Shown one piece after another: positions 41,561 to 49,478 of a DNA stretch of 64,000 nt. The DNA is from CAVVGB01 sp963747715. GTDB lineage: Bacteria; Actinomycetota; Thermoleophilia; Gaiellales; Gaiellaceae. The translations under genes were made by a program, and so were the position numbers. Location of the stretch: the NCBI GenBank assembly GCA_963747715.1, contig CAVVGB010000008.1:62001-126000 (forward strand), written 5' to 3'. The notes under the pieces were generated by a model. That model searched no databases, had not been told where the DNA came from, and worked only from the letters and a program-made list of their open reading frames with translations. How positions within the stretch are numbered: the stretch's first letter is position 1; each line of letters starts with the position of its first letter.

Positions 41561-42702
41561 GCGCGCACCCGCGCGACGCCTACAACGCGTTCCTCGCGCG
41601 CCCCGAGGATGTGGGCGCCGGCATCACGCTCGGCGTCAAGGACCTGTTCGACACGGCCGGGCTCACGACGACGTACGGCTCGGCCATCTTCCGCGAGCAC
41701 GTTCCCGAGCGAACGGCGGAGGCCGTGCGGCGGCTCGAGCAGGCCGGCTACGCCGTCGTCGGCAAGACGAACCTGCACGAGTTCGCCTACGGCATCACCT
41801 CGGAGAACGAGCACTACGGCGACGTCGTCAACCCGCTCGACAGCGGTCGCATCCCCGGCGGGTCGAGCGGCGGCTCCGCCGCCTCGTTGGCGGCGGGTCT
41901 TTGCGACGCGGCGCTCGGCACCGACAGTGCCGGCTCCATCCGGCTGCCCGCCGCGTGCTGCGGCGTCGTCGGCTTCAAGCCGACATGGGGCCTCGTCCCG
42001 ACGGACGGCGTGTTCCCGCTCGCGCCCACCTTCGACACGGCCGGGCCGATGGCGCGCTCCGTCGCGGACTGCACGGCGATGATGCATGCGCTCGTTCCCG
42101 GTTTTCGGGAAGCCGAGTTCGAGTCGCTCGAGGAGGTCTCGGTCGGAGTCGCATGGCTCGACGCCGCCGAGCCGCTCGTTCGCGACCGAGTGAGCAAGGC
42201 GGCCTCCCGCTTTCCACGCTCACAGCCGCTCGACTTCCCTCTCTCACCGGACCCCGGGCCGGCCTTCATGCGCGAGGTCGCCGACGTCCACCGAGACCTC
42301 TTCGCCGAACATGCCGACCTGTACGGAACGAGTGTGCGCGTGAAGGTCGAACGGTGTCTTGCGCTCCCGGACGAGGAGGCGCAGGAGTCGACCGCCGCGC
42401 GACAGGCGTACGGCGCACAGGCGCTCGCCCTTCTCGACGAGCACGACCTCCTCGTGACACCGACGATGGCGTTCGTCGCGCCACCCGCCGGGATCGGCGA
42501 CCTCGCCATCCGAGAAGACGTCATCCGACTGACGTTCCCGGTCAGCGCGCTCGGCTGGCCCGCGCTCGCGTTGCCGTGCGGACCTGCCGAACACGGCCTC
42601 CCCGCGTCGCTTCAACTGGTGGGCAGACCTGGTGACGACGCCCTCGTTCTCGCGTCCGGAACCTTGCTCGAAAGGGAGTTGGGTAGCGCGCGCGGAGAGT
42701 GA
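41557..42702 (+). CDS. Amidase signature family hydrolase
   Basis: An amidase-signature enzyme of about 381 residues. The catalytic Lys is in ITLGVKDLFDTAG, cis-Ser in IPGGSSGGSAASLAAG and nucleophile Ser in GTDSAGSIRLPAACCG. The segment upstream of GTG 41611 (HPRDAYNAFLARPEDV) fits the family N-terminus, so translation probably begins at CTG 41557 in a CTGA overlap with the cyclase gene; GTG 41611 is the conventional alternative. It is shorter than typical GatA (about 480) and is not linked to gatBC, so it is probably a general amide hydrolase. Confidence 0.87.
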   Translation: MSAHPRDAYNAFLARPEDVGAGITLGVKDLFDTAGLTTTYGSAIFREHVPERTAEAVRRLEQAGYAVVGKTNLHEFAYGITSENEHYGDVVNPLDSGRIPGGSSGGSAASLAAGLCDAALGTDSAGSIRLPAACCGVVGFKPTWGLVPTDGVFPLAPTFDTAGPMARSVADCTAMMHALVPGFREAEFESLEEVSVGVAWLDAAEPLVRDRVSKAASRFPRSQPLDFPLSPDPGPAFMREVADVHRDLFAEHADLYGTSVRVKVERCLALPDEEAQESTAARQAYGAQALALLDEHDLLVTPTMAFVAPPAGIGDLAIREDVIRLTFPVSALGWPALALPCGPAEHGLPASLQLVGRPGDDALVLASGTLLERELGSARGE

Positions 42703-42741
42703 TAGGGTCGGCGCGCGCTCAACCCGAGGAGGTCTTTCTTG

Positions 42742-45282
42742 ATGCGACGCCGCGCTCTCGCCCTGTTCCTGACGATCGCCGCCGGCGGAGTCGTCACCCT
42801 CGCACCGGCCGGTCCGGCAGCGGGTGCTCCCTCCCAGGCCGCCTGCGACCCGATCCAGACGACGCCCGTCTTCGGCGGGAGCATCCCGACGTCGGAGGAC
42901 GTCCTCGGCTTCGTTCTGGGCTCCCGCGAGGTGACGGCGGCCGAGATCAACGCGTACGTCGACGCGGTCGACGCTGCGAGCGACCGCGTCGTGAGCGGGA
43001 CCTTCGCCACCTCCTGGCAGGGACGGCAGATGCGCTACGTCCTCGTCGGAAGTCCCGGCAACGTCACGCCGGGCGGGCTCGCGGCCGTGCAGGAGGCGAT
43101 CGGCAAGCTTCGCGACCCGGAGACGCCCGCCCGCGAAGCGGAGCGCTTGGCGCGAACGACGCCGGCCGTCCTTTGGCTCATGGGCAACGTGCACGGCGGC
43201 GAGGAGAGCGGCGCCGACGCAGAACTGCGCGTTCTCTACGAGCTCGCCGACCGCCAGGATTGCGCCGCCGACCAGATCCTCGACAACGCGGTGGTCGGGA
43301 TCATCCCGACCCAGAACCCGGACGGTCGCGAGGCCGAGACGCGCCAGAACTCGTACGGGTTCGACATGAACCGCGACTGGTTCGCGCGCACCCAGGCCGA
43401 GACCGACCCGAAGCTCGAGCTGCTGCGCCGCTATCCGGGCCAGCTCTACATCGACGCCCACGAGATGGGCGGTAACCACTACTTCTTCCCGCCGACGTCC
43501 GATCCGACGTACCACGAGGTCACGTCGCAGTCGATGTTCTGGCAGGACCACCTCTACGGCGACGCGCTCGCAGCGGAGTTCAACCGCCAGCACATCCAGT
43601 TCTTCACGAACAAGGTCTTCGACTTCTTCGCCATGGTGTACGGAGACCTCGTTCCGGCGATGGCGTTCAGCGCAGCCGGCATGACGTTCGAGAAGTCGAG
43701 CTTCGACTCGATCGACCAGCGCACATACGAGCACTACGTGACGCACTGGGTGTCCCTCTCCCAGGGAGCGCTGAACCGTGAGGAGATCCTGAGCGACTGG
43801 CACGACGCGTGGGTCACTGCGTTCGAGCAGGGACTCGCCGGCAGGCTCGAGCCCAACGAGGTCAACGACAAGGGCAACACGGTTCAGCTCGAGGTGCCGA
43901 GCGACCGCGTGCGGCATTACTTCCTGCGCGCGGACGACGCGGCGAAGGCCGCCGAGGTGCAATCGCTCGTGCGCCGCCTGCAGCGGATGGACGTCGAGGT
44001 CTACCGCTTGACCGCGCCTCTATCCGTCTCCGACTTCAAGCCGTACGGACGGGCGGCCGGCGCGGCGGTGCTGCCGGCCGGCACGTATTGGATCCCGATG
44101 AGCCAGATGCAGAAGCACTGGATCCAGGGCCTCCTGAACGAGAACACGTACGTGCCGTTCCCCTACTTCTACGACGTGAGCGGCTGGAGTAACCCGTTGC
44201 TCTTCAACGTGAGCGGCGGACGCTCCGGCGCTGTGCTCTCGCCCTCCGCGGAGCTCGTTGCGCCCGTGGCCGAGCCGGCGTCTCCCGGCCTGCCGGGAAC
44301 GGTGCCGCGCGTGGCGATCTACCGGATCTCGGGAGGCACGTCCTCGCTCGAGTCGAGCGGATGGCTGCGCTATTTGCTCGACCAGGTCTGGCACCTGCCC
44401 TACCAGCAGGTGAGCTCCGCACAGGTCGCGGGCGGAGCGCTCGCGAACGTCGACGTGCTGCTCGTTCCGAACGGCGTCTCTACGACCGCCTCGAACGCGC
44501 TCGGGCCCCGCGGTCGCAAGGCGCTCGCCGACTGGATCAACGCGGGAGGCGAATACGTTGCGTGGCGCGGCGGCGTCGATCTCGCAGCCCGGCTCGGTCT
44601 GACCACGGCACGGATCGCCGAGCCGCATTCCGACATCGCCGGCACGCTGATTCGCGTCGCAGTCGACCAGGCCAGCCCGCTGGCCGCCGGCGTCGGGGCC
44701 TTCAACTGGGTCTTCTACGACTACGACATCGTCATGAACGCGGCCAGCCCGAGCCACGTCGTCGCTCGGTTCCCGGCGTTCGGAACGGAGGACTTCTTCG
44801 TGTCCGGCTTCGCCCGCGGCGAATCCGAGCTCGGCGGCACCTCCGCGGTGATCGACGAGCCGGTCGGGTCCGGCCGGGTCGTGCTCTTCTCGACCGACCC
44901 CAATTTCCGGGCGTGGACGCTGGGCATGCAGAAGATGCTCCGCAACGCCGTGCTCGGACCCGATTCATTCGCCGGCATCGCAGCCCGCGTCGGCTCGACG
45001 ACCCGAGCGGCTGCGGAGAAAAAAGCGAAAGACGCAGCCGCCAAGGTCGCGGCCCTCGAGTCGCCGATTCACCTGAGTGTCGACGCGCTCAGTATCGACA
45101 CGGCCCGCGGCGTCCTCGCCAAGTACGGCGCGGCGTACACGCTGCGGCAGTCCGCCGGCAAGGGGACGTTCCTGATCCACAATCCCGCCGGCCTCTCCGG
45201 CGAACAGCATCCGTACGCGGCAAGTCTCGCGCAGGACCTGCTCGCGGCCGGCGTTCGCGTCACCGCGTTCCGCGTGCCCTAA
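42742..45282 (+). CDS. Secreted M14-family zinc carboxypeptidase with C-terminal GATase-like domain
   Basis: An 846-residue exported peptidase. The signal peptide (RRRALALFLTIAAGGVVTLA) ends about AGA. M14 zinc ligands are His and Glu in GNVHGGEESGAD and His in YIDAHEMGGNHYFF. NPDGREAETRQNSYGFDMNRDW carries the substrate-binding Asn-Arg. From about residue 520 a ThuA/class I amidotransferase-like Rossmann domain follows (VAIYRISGG, VDVLLVPNG, GRVVLFSTDPNFRAW), common in large bacterial M14 proteins. ATG 42742 lies nine bases after GAGGAGG; TTG 42739 is possible. It acts outside the cell; substrate unknown. Confidence 0.9.
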   Translation: MRRRALALFLTIAAGGVVTLAPAGPAAGAPSQAACDPIQTTPVFGGSIPTSEDVLGFVLGSREVTAAEINAYVDAVDAASDRVVSGTFATSWQGRQMRYVLVGSPGNVTPGGLAAVQEAIGKLRDPETPAREAERLARTTPAVLWLMGNVHGGEESGADAELRVLYELADRQDCAADQILDNAVVGIIPTQNPDGREAETRQNSYGFDMNRDWFARTQAETDPKLELLRRYPGQLYIDAHEMGGNHYFFPPTSDPTYHEVTSQSMFWQDHLYGDALAAEFNRQHIQFFTNKVFDFFAMVYGDLVPAMAFSAAGMTFEKSSFDSIDQRTYEHYVTHWVSLSQGALNREEILSDWHDAWVTAFEQGLAGRLEPNEVNDKGNTVQLEVPSDRVRHYFLRADDAAKAAEVQSLVRRLQRMDVEVYRLTAPLSVSDFKPYGRAAGAAVLPAGTYWIPMSQMQKHWIQGLLNENTYVPFPYFYDVSGWSNPLLFNVSGGRSGAVLSPSAELVAPVAEPASPGLPGTVPRVAIYRISGGTSSLESSGWLRYLLDQVWHLPYQQVSSAQVAGGALANVDVLLVPNGVSTTASNALGPRGRKALADWINAGGEYVAWRGGVDLAARLGLTTARIAEPHSDIAGTLIRVAVDQASPLAAGVGAFNWVFYDYDIVMNAASPSHVVARFPAFGTEDFFVSGFARGESELGGTSAVIDEPVGSGRVVLFSTDPNFRAWTLGMQKMLRNAVLGPDSFAGIAARVGSTTRAAAEKKAKDAAAKVAALESPIHLSVDALSIDTARGVLAKYGAAYTLRQSAGKGTFLIHNPAGLSGEQHPYAASLAQDLLAAGVRVTAFRVP

Positions 45283-45293
45283 CCAGACTGAGG

Positions 45294-45325
45294 GCGGCCG
45301 CTTCCGGCTAGCCGGGGGCGGCCGC
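45294..45325. terminator. 32-bp near-perfect palindrome between convergent genes
   Basis: GCGGCCGC, two bases, CCGGCTAGCCGG, two bases and GCGGCCGC are symmetric about 45309/45310; only the tt/gg pair mismatches. It starts 11 bp after the M14 stop and covers the pgl stop codon. It is placed to act as a bidirectional terminator, although no T-run follows. Confidence 0.5.
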
Positions 45326-45925
45326 TTCGTCTGCCAGCACGACCGTCTCGGGAGCGTGCACGCGCGCGGCGGGAAGCGACTCGTCGCCGGCCAGCACGCG
45401 GGCGAGGATGTCGCGCTTCGCCTCGCCGCCGACCAGGATCGCGACCAGCGGCGCCGCGTTCAGGAGCAGAAAGGTGAACGTGTAACGCGGGTGTTGAGGC
45501 GGCCACCCGGGCTCCGGCACGTAGGCGATCGGGTCGGTCGCCTCGAGCTCCGGGCGGCCGGGGTACAGAGAAGCGGTGTGTCCGTCGGGACCGAGCCCGA
45601 GCAGGATGAGGTCGAAGAGCGGCGGCAGCTCCACGTCGGTCGAGCGCAGCGGATGGATCTGGCCCTCGGGGATCGCCACACGGTCGAGGAGCGTCTCGCG
45701 GGCGAGGCGCTCGTTCGAGTCGGGGTGGTCCGGTGGAACGTCGCGCTCGTCGCTCCACCACACGTGCCAGTTCCTCCAGTCGAGCTCGAGCTGCGACAGG
45801 CGCTCGTAGACGGGGCCCGCGGCCGAGCCGCCGGTCAGCGCGATGTGAAAAGGACCGCGGCCTGCGCGCTCGGCAATCCAGCTCGACGCGTGCTCGGCTA
45901 GGTCGGCGCCGACGAGAAGCTCCGT
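45308..45925 (-). CDS. pgl: 6-phosphogluconolactonase
   Basis: About 205 residues of the DevB/SOL-type lactonase that hydrolyses 6-phosphogluconolactone in the oxidative pentose-phosphate pathway. Motifs are FHIALTGGSAAGPVYERL (phosphate loop; the usual GGSTP is altered), WWSDERDVPPDHPDSN and FDLILLGLGPDGHTASLYPG. No ATG, GTG or TTG exists where the protein should begin. The best-placed codon is ACG 45925, four bases after GAGGAGG, followed by ELLVGADLAEHA. Start is therefore uncertain. It overlaps opcA by 28 bp and is the last gene of the operon. Confidence 0.88.
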   Translation of the reverse strand, partial: TELLVGADLAEHASSWIAERAGRGPFHIALTGGSAAGPVYERLSQLELDWRNWHVWWSDERDVPPDHPDSNERLARETLLDRVAIPEGQIHPLRSTDVELPPLFDLILLGLGPDGHTASLYPGRPELEATDPIAYVPEPGWPPQHPRYTFTFLLLNAAPLVAILVGGEAKRDILARVLAGDESLPAARVHAPETVVLADEAAAPG

Positions 45926-46764
45926 ACGGCCTCCTCGTAGATGCTGTCGCGACCGAAGATCTCGAGCTGGTCGGAGAGCAGGTCGGCGGGCGACTTCGGC
46001 TCGGCCCTGGCCCTCACCGACCGGCCGTCCACCTCGACGAGCTCGATCTCGCCGGCCGGCTCGAGCTCGACCTCCACCGCGCGTTTGAGGCGGCAGGCGA
46101 GCCAGCGGCCGAGGAGCAGCCCTTCCACCTTGGGGCCGGCCACGCGGACGCTGCTCGCCTCGGCGACGTCGGGCCAGAGAGAGGCGATCGCTTGGCGCCA
46201 GGGCTGCGTGCGCGCCCAGGCGATGTCCGAGACGGCGAAGTCGTCGAGGCGGCCGGCGAGCTCGGCGAAGATCCCCGCGGGATCGCTCCACTCTCGCGAG
46301 TCGACGACGAGCCGGTCGGCGATGTCGACTAGCTGCTCGAGCTCGGCGCTCCCCAAGGTGAGCTCGCCGCGCCAGCGGAGGAACACGGGCAGGTCGGAGA
46401 CGAGCAGGGGCTGGACGATGCTCGCGGGAGCGTGCGCGCGCCCACCGCAGAGGCGCAGCGTGACGACCTCGGAGCAGACTTCCTTCTCGACGCCCTCGCG
46501 CATGAAGCAGCGAAGATCGACGTCCGCGTCGATGGCGTCACGCTCGTCGTCGGGCTGCGGGAAGAGGAGGATCACCCGCGACGGGTGCCGCTCGCCGAGC
46601 TCGCTCATCACGCCCTGCACCGCTTCGACCCATCGTTCTGGCACCCACGCGATGTGCGTCATGACGCTCGTGCGCAGCCGTGGCGCTTCGTCGAGCCCGG
46701 TCGAGGCAGCACGCAGGCGACCGAGCTCGCGCTCGACGTCGCGGATCGTCACGCCCTCCGTCAT
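45898..46764 (-). CDS. opcA: Glucose-6-phosphate dehydrogenase assembly protein OpcA
   Basis: A 288-residue OpcA, the activator or assembly partner of G6PDH in actinobacteria and cyanobacteria. It shows LRTSVMTHIAWVPERW near residue 30, HPSRVILLFPQPDDERD, then ASIVQPLLVSDLPVFLRWRGEL, the best conserved block. ATG 46764 overlaps the zwf TGA (ATGA). A hairpin repeat ends two bases upstream of its start codon, so translation initiation lies next to that structure. Confidence 0.92.
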   Translation of the reverse strand: MTEGVTIRDVERELGRLRAASTGLDEAPRLRTSVMTHIAWVPERWVEAVQGVMSELGERHPSRVILLFPQPDDERDAIDADVDLRCFMREGVEKEVCSEVVTLRLCGGRAHAPASIVQPLLVSDLPVFLRWRGELTLGSAELEQLVDIADRLVVDSREWSDPAGIFAELAGRLDDFAVSDIAWARTQPWRQAIASLWPDVAEASSVRVAGPKVEGLLLGRWLACRLKRAVEVELEPAGEIELVEVDGRSVRARAEPKSPADLLSDQLEIFGRDSIYEEAVRSFSSAPT

Positions 46765-48437
46765 CGGGAGGGCTTGGCGGGACGTCGCTCCCGCAGGGGT
46801 GCGCTGGGCGTCGCGAGGCAGGACGCAGGGAGCGTTCGTATTGAAGTGAAATACGAGCGCGACCGAGGACGCCGATCGCGGCGATCCAGTACTGCCCTGC
46901 GGATCAGCTGATGTTCCGTCAAGTCCTCCTCTGGCCGGCGCCAGGAGCGCCCGTCGCGATGGACGAGCTCGTCCGCAGCGGCGGGGCCCCACGTGCCGGC
47001 CTCGTAGTTCGGGAAGGTCGGCCGGTCGCGCTTCCACGGAGCGACGATCGCATCGACGATCGCCCACTGCTCCTCCACCTCGTCCGCGCGTGTGAAGAGC
47101 GTGGCGTCGCCGAGCATGCAGTCGAGGATGAGCCGCTCGTACGCCTCCGGCAGGCCGACCCGGAACGCCCCGCCGTAGACGAAATCCATGTGCACGGTCC
47201 TGATGGTCATGCCCTGTCCCGGCACCTTGGCGCCGATCGCGAGCGAGACGCCTTCGTCCGGCTGGATGTGCACGAGGAGGACGTTGGGCCGGAGCTCGTT
47301 CCCGGGGTCGAGCTCGAAGGGAGGGTGCGGCGCGCGCTTGAACTGGATCGCGATCGTCGTCTCACGCCGGGGCAGCCGCTTGCCGGTGCGGATGTAGAAC
47401 GGCGTGTCGGCCCAGCGCCAGTTGTCGACGTACAGCTTGGCGGCGAGGTACGTCTCGGTCGGGGAGTCGGGCGCAACGCCTTCCTCCTCGCGATACCCGG
47501 GGACGTCCTGCCCCTCGATGTACCCACGCCCGTACTGGCCGCGGACGACGTGCTTCGGTCCGGGTGTGTGCATCGCGCGCAGGACCTTGACCTTCTCGTT
47601 GCGCACGGAGTCGGCGCTGAAGTCGATCGGCGGCTCCATCGCCGTCAGCGCCAGAAGCTGCAGCATGTGGTTCTGGACGATGTCCCTGACGGCGCCCGCC
47701 TGCTCGTAGAAGGACGCGCGTCCCTCGATGCCGAGCGACTCGGCGACAGTGATCTGGACGTGGTCGACGAACTGCCTGTTCCAGATCGGCTCGAAGATGC
47801 CGTTGGCGAAGCGCAGAACGAGCATGTTCTGCACGGTCTCCTTGCCGAGGTAGTGGTCGATGCGGAAGATCTCGCTCTCGTCGAAGTACGTGCGCACGAT
47901 CTCGTTCAGGTGGCGCGCGCTCTCGAGGTCGTGGCCGAACGGCTTCTCGACGATGAGCCTCGTCCACCCGCCGGTGGCGCGGCGACGGCCGAGCTGCATG
48001 ACGATCGGCTCGATGGCGCTCGGCGGGACGGCCAGGTAGTACACGCGGTTGCCTTTCGTGCCGCGGGTCGAGTCGAGATCGTTGAGCGCTTCGGCGACAC
48101 CTTCGTCGTCGTCGGAGTCGGCAAGGTCGGCGCACACGTAGCGAAGCCCGGCGGCCAGCTCCTCCCACACCTCGTCACGGAACTCGTCGCGGGCGTGCTC
48201 GATGACGGCCTCGCGCATGCGGTCGCGGAACTCGTCGGGCGTCATGCTCGTGCGCGCGACGCCGACGACGCCGAACTCGCTGGGCAAGAGCCGGCGAAAC
48301 GCGAGCGCGTACAGCGCCGGGAAGAGCTTGCGTTGCGTGAGGTCGCCCGAGGCGCCGAAGATCGTCAGGGCGCAGGGCTCGGGCGTGCGGCGGGCGCGCA
48401 GGCCCTCGAGGAGAGGATTCTCGGCGAGCTCTGTCAT
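46761..48437 (-). CDS. zwf: Glucose-6-phosphate 1-dehydrogenase with repeat-derived C-terminal tail
   Basis: A 558-residue G6PDH, first step of the oxidative pentose-phosphate pathway. It has the coenzyme loop TIFGASGDLTQRK, LIVEKPFGHDLESA and the active-site RIDHYLGKETVQNML. The family normally ends around GTWGPAAADELVHRDGRSWRRP. Here 56 more residues (from EEDLTEHQL) are translated from the dispersed hairpin repeat before the TGA overlapping opcA. Without them the protein would be a normal 502 aa. ATGA overlap with gnd at the 5' end. The tail is basic and low-complexity and is unlikely to be catalytic. Confidence 0.95.
   Translation of the reverse strand: MTELAENPLLEGLRARRTPEPCALTIFGASGDLTQRKLFPALYALAFRRLLPSEFGVVGVARTSMTPDEFRDRMREAVIEHARDEFRDEVWEELAAGLRYVCADLADSDDDEGVAEALNDLDSTRGTKGNRVYYLAVPPSAIEPIVMQLGRRRATGGWTRLIVEKPFGHDLESARHLNEIVRTYFDESEIFRIDHYLGKETVQNMLVLRFANGIFEPIWNRQFVDHVQITVAESLGIEGRASFYEQAGAVRDIVQNHMLQLLALTAMEPPIDFSADSVRNEKVKVLRAMHTPGPKHVVRGQYGRGYIEGQDVPGYREEEGVAPDSPTETYLAAKLYVDNWRWADTPFYIRTGKRLPRRETTIAIQFKRAPHPPFELDPGNELRPNVLLVHIQPDEGVSLAIGAKVPGQGMTIRTVHMDFVYGGAFRVGLPEAYERLILDCMLGDATLFTRADEVEEQWAIVDAIVAPWKRDRPTFPNYEAGTWGPAAADELVHRDGRSWRRPEEDLTEHQLIRRAVLDRRDRRPRSRSYFTSIRTLPASCLATPSAPLRERRPAKPSR
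46766..46930 (-). repeat. Long-hairpin dispersed repeat, copy 2 (inside zwf 3' end)
   Basis: A 165-bp element closely matching copy 1 over its full length, on the minus strand. Its inverted ends are GGAGGACTTGACGG and GGAGGGCTTGGCGG. The tip is CGTATT-TCACTTC-AATACG. It lies in frame with zwf and ends two bases before the opcA start codon. Small compensating indels shift the reading frame inside relative to copy 1, so the conserved unit is nucleic acid, not protein. Confidence 0.8.
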
Positions 48438-49315
48438 TCGCCTTCCTTCGCCTTCACGGCATGGCCGCCGAACTGCTTGCGCAGGGCGGCGTTGATCTTG
48501 GCCGCGAACGACTCGTCCTGACGCGACGAGAAGCGCGCGAAGAGCGCGAGCGCGATGGCCGGGACCGGGACGGCGCTCTCGATCGCTTCGTGCACCGTCC
48601 AGCGCCCCTCGCCCGAGTCCTCGACGTAGCCGCGGATCTCCTCGAGCGCCGGGTCCTCGGCGAGCGCCGCCTCGAGCAGCTCGAGCAGCCAGCTTCGAAC
48701 GACGGACCCGTGCTGCCAGAGCGCCGCGAGCTGCCGTAGGTCGAGCTCGAAGTCCGGGATCCCGTTCAAGAGCTCGAAGCCCTCGGCGTACGCCTGCATG
48801 AGCCCGTACTCGATCCCGTTGTGGACCATCTTCACGAAGTGGCCCGCGCCCGACGGGCCGACGTGCGCGTAGCCGCCTTCGGGGGCGAGCGACTTGAAGA
48901 TCGGCTCGACACCGCTGAAGCACTCCGCCTCGCCGCCGACCATCACGCAGTAGCCCTCGGTCAGCCCCCAGATGCCGCCGGAGACTCCCGCGTCCAGGAA
49001 GAAGACGCCCTTCTCCTTCGCCTCGGCCGCACGGCGCATCGAGTCGCGGAAGTTCGAGTTGCCGCCGTCGATGAGCGTGTCGCCGTCCTCGAGCAGCGGG
49101 AGCAGCGTGTCGAACGCGTGCTGCGTGGGCTCGCCGGCGGGGATCATGAGCCAGATGACTCGCGGCTGATCCACGGCCGCCGCCAGCTCGACGAGCGAGC
49201 CGGTCGTACGCTCCGGCGCGGTGCGCGCGTACGTCTCGACCTCGTGCCCGTCCTTGCGCAAGCGCTCGGTCATGTTGCCGCCCATGCGCCCGAGGCCGAC
49301 CATGCCGAGCTTCAT
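48434..49315 (-). CDS. gnd: 6-phosphogluconate dehydrogenase, decarboxylating (short GntZ/YqeC type)
   Basis: A 293-residue short-form 6PGDH, producing ribulose-5-phosphate and NAD(P)H. It has the nucleotide loop GMVGLGRMGGNMTERL, LIDGGNSNFRDS, DAGVSGGIWGL and the catalytic GAGHFVKMVHNGIEYG. The short length (the long type is about 470) places it with the NAD-preferring GntZ group, though cofactor choice is not proven. It overlaps zwf by ATGA. The 163 bp upstream hold a degenerate copy of the hairpin repeat. Confidence 0.93.
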   Translation of the reverse strand: MKLGMVGLGRMGGNMTERLRKDGHEVETYARTAPERTTGSLVELAAAVDQPRVIWLMIPAGEPTQHAFDTLLPLLEDGDTLIDGGNSNFRDSMRRAAEAKEKGVFFLDAGVSGGIWGLTEGYCVMVGGEAECFSGVEPIFKSLAPEGGYAHVGPSGAGHFVKMVHNGIEYGLMQAYAEGFELLNGIPDFELDLRQLAALWQHGSVVRSWLLELLEAALAEDPALEEIRGYVEDSGEGRWTVHEAIESAVPVPAIALALFARFSSRQDESFAAKINAALRKQFGGHAVKAKEGE

Positions 49316-49346
49316 GCGCGATCACCGCCCGAGCAGATCGTGCTTC

Positions 49347-49445
49347 CCAACAGCGAGAAGCGAGCCTCGCAAGGACGCAGGGAGCGTTCGTAGCCGGAGG
49401 TTACGGGCGCGACCGAGGACGCCGCGAGGCGATGCTTCGCAGCAG
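49347..49445 (-). repeat. Degenerate copy 3 of the hairpin repeat, between pgi and gnd
   Basis: The core 49373-49422 matches copies 1 and 2 (GCGTCCTCGGTCGCGCCCGTA and TACGAACGCTCCCTGCGTCC on the minus strand, separated by eight bases). The tip has changed but still pairs (CGTAaCC/GGcTACG). Flanks such as GCCTCGC remain partly inverted. The terminal inverted repeats of the full copies are lost. Confidence 0.65.
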
Positions 49446-49478
49446 TCTGGAGAGTGTGAGATGTGAGGAAGGTGATCG

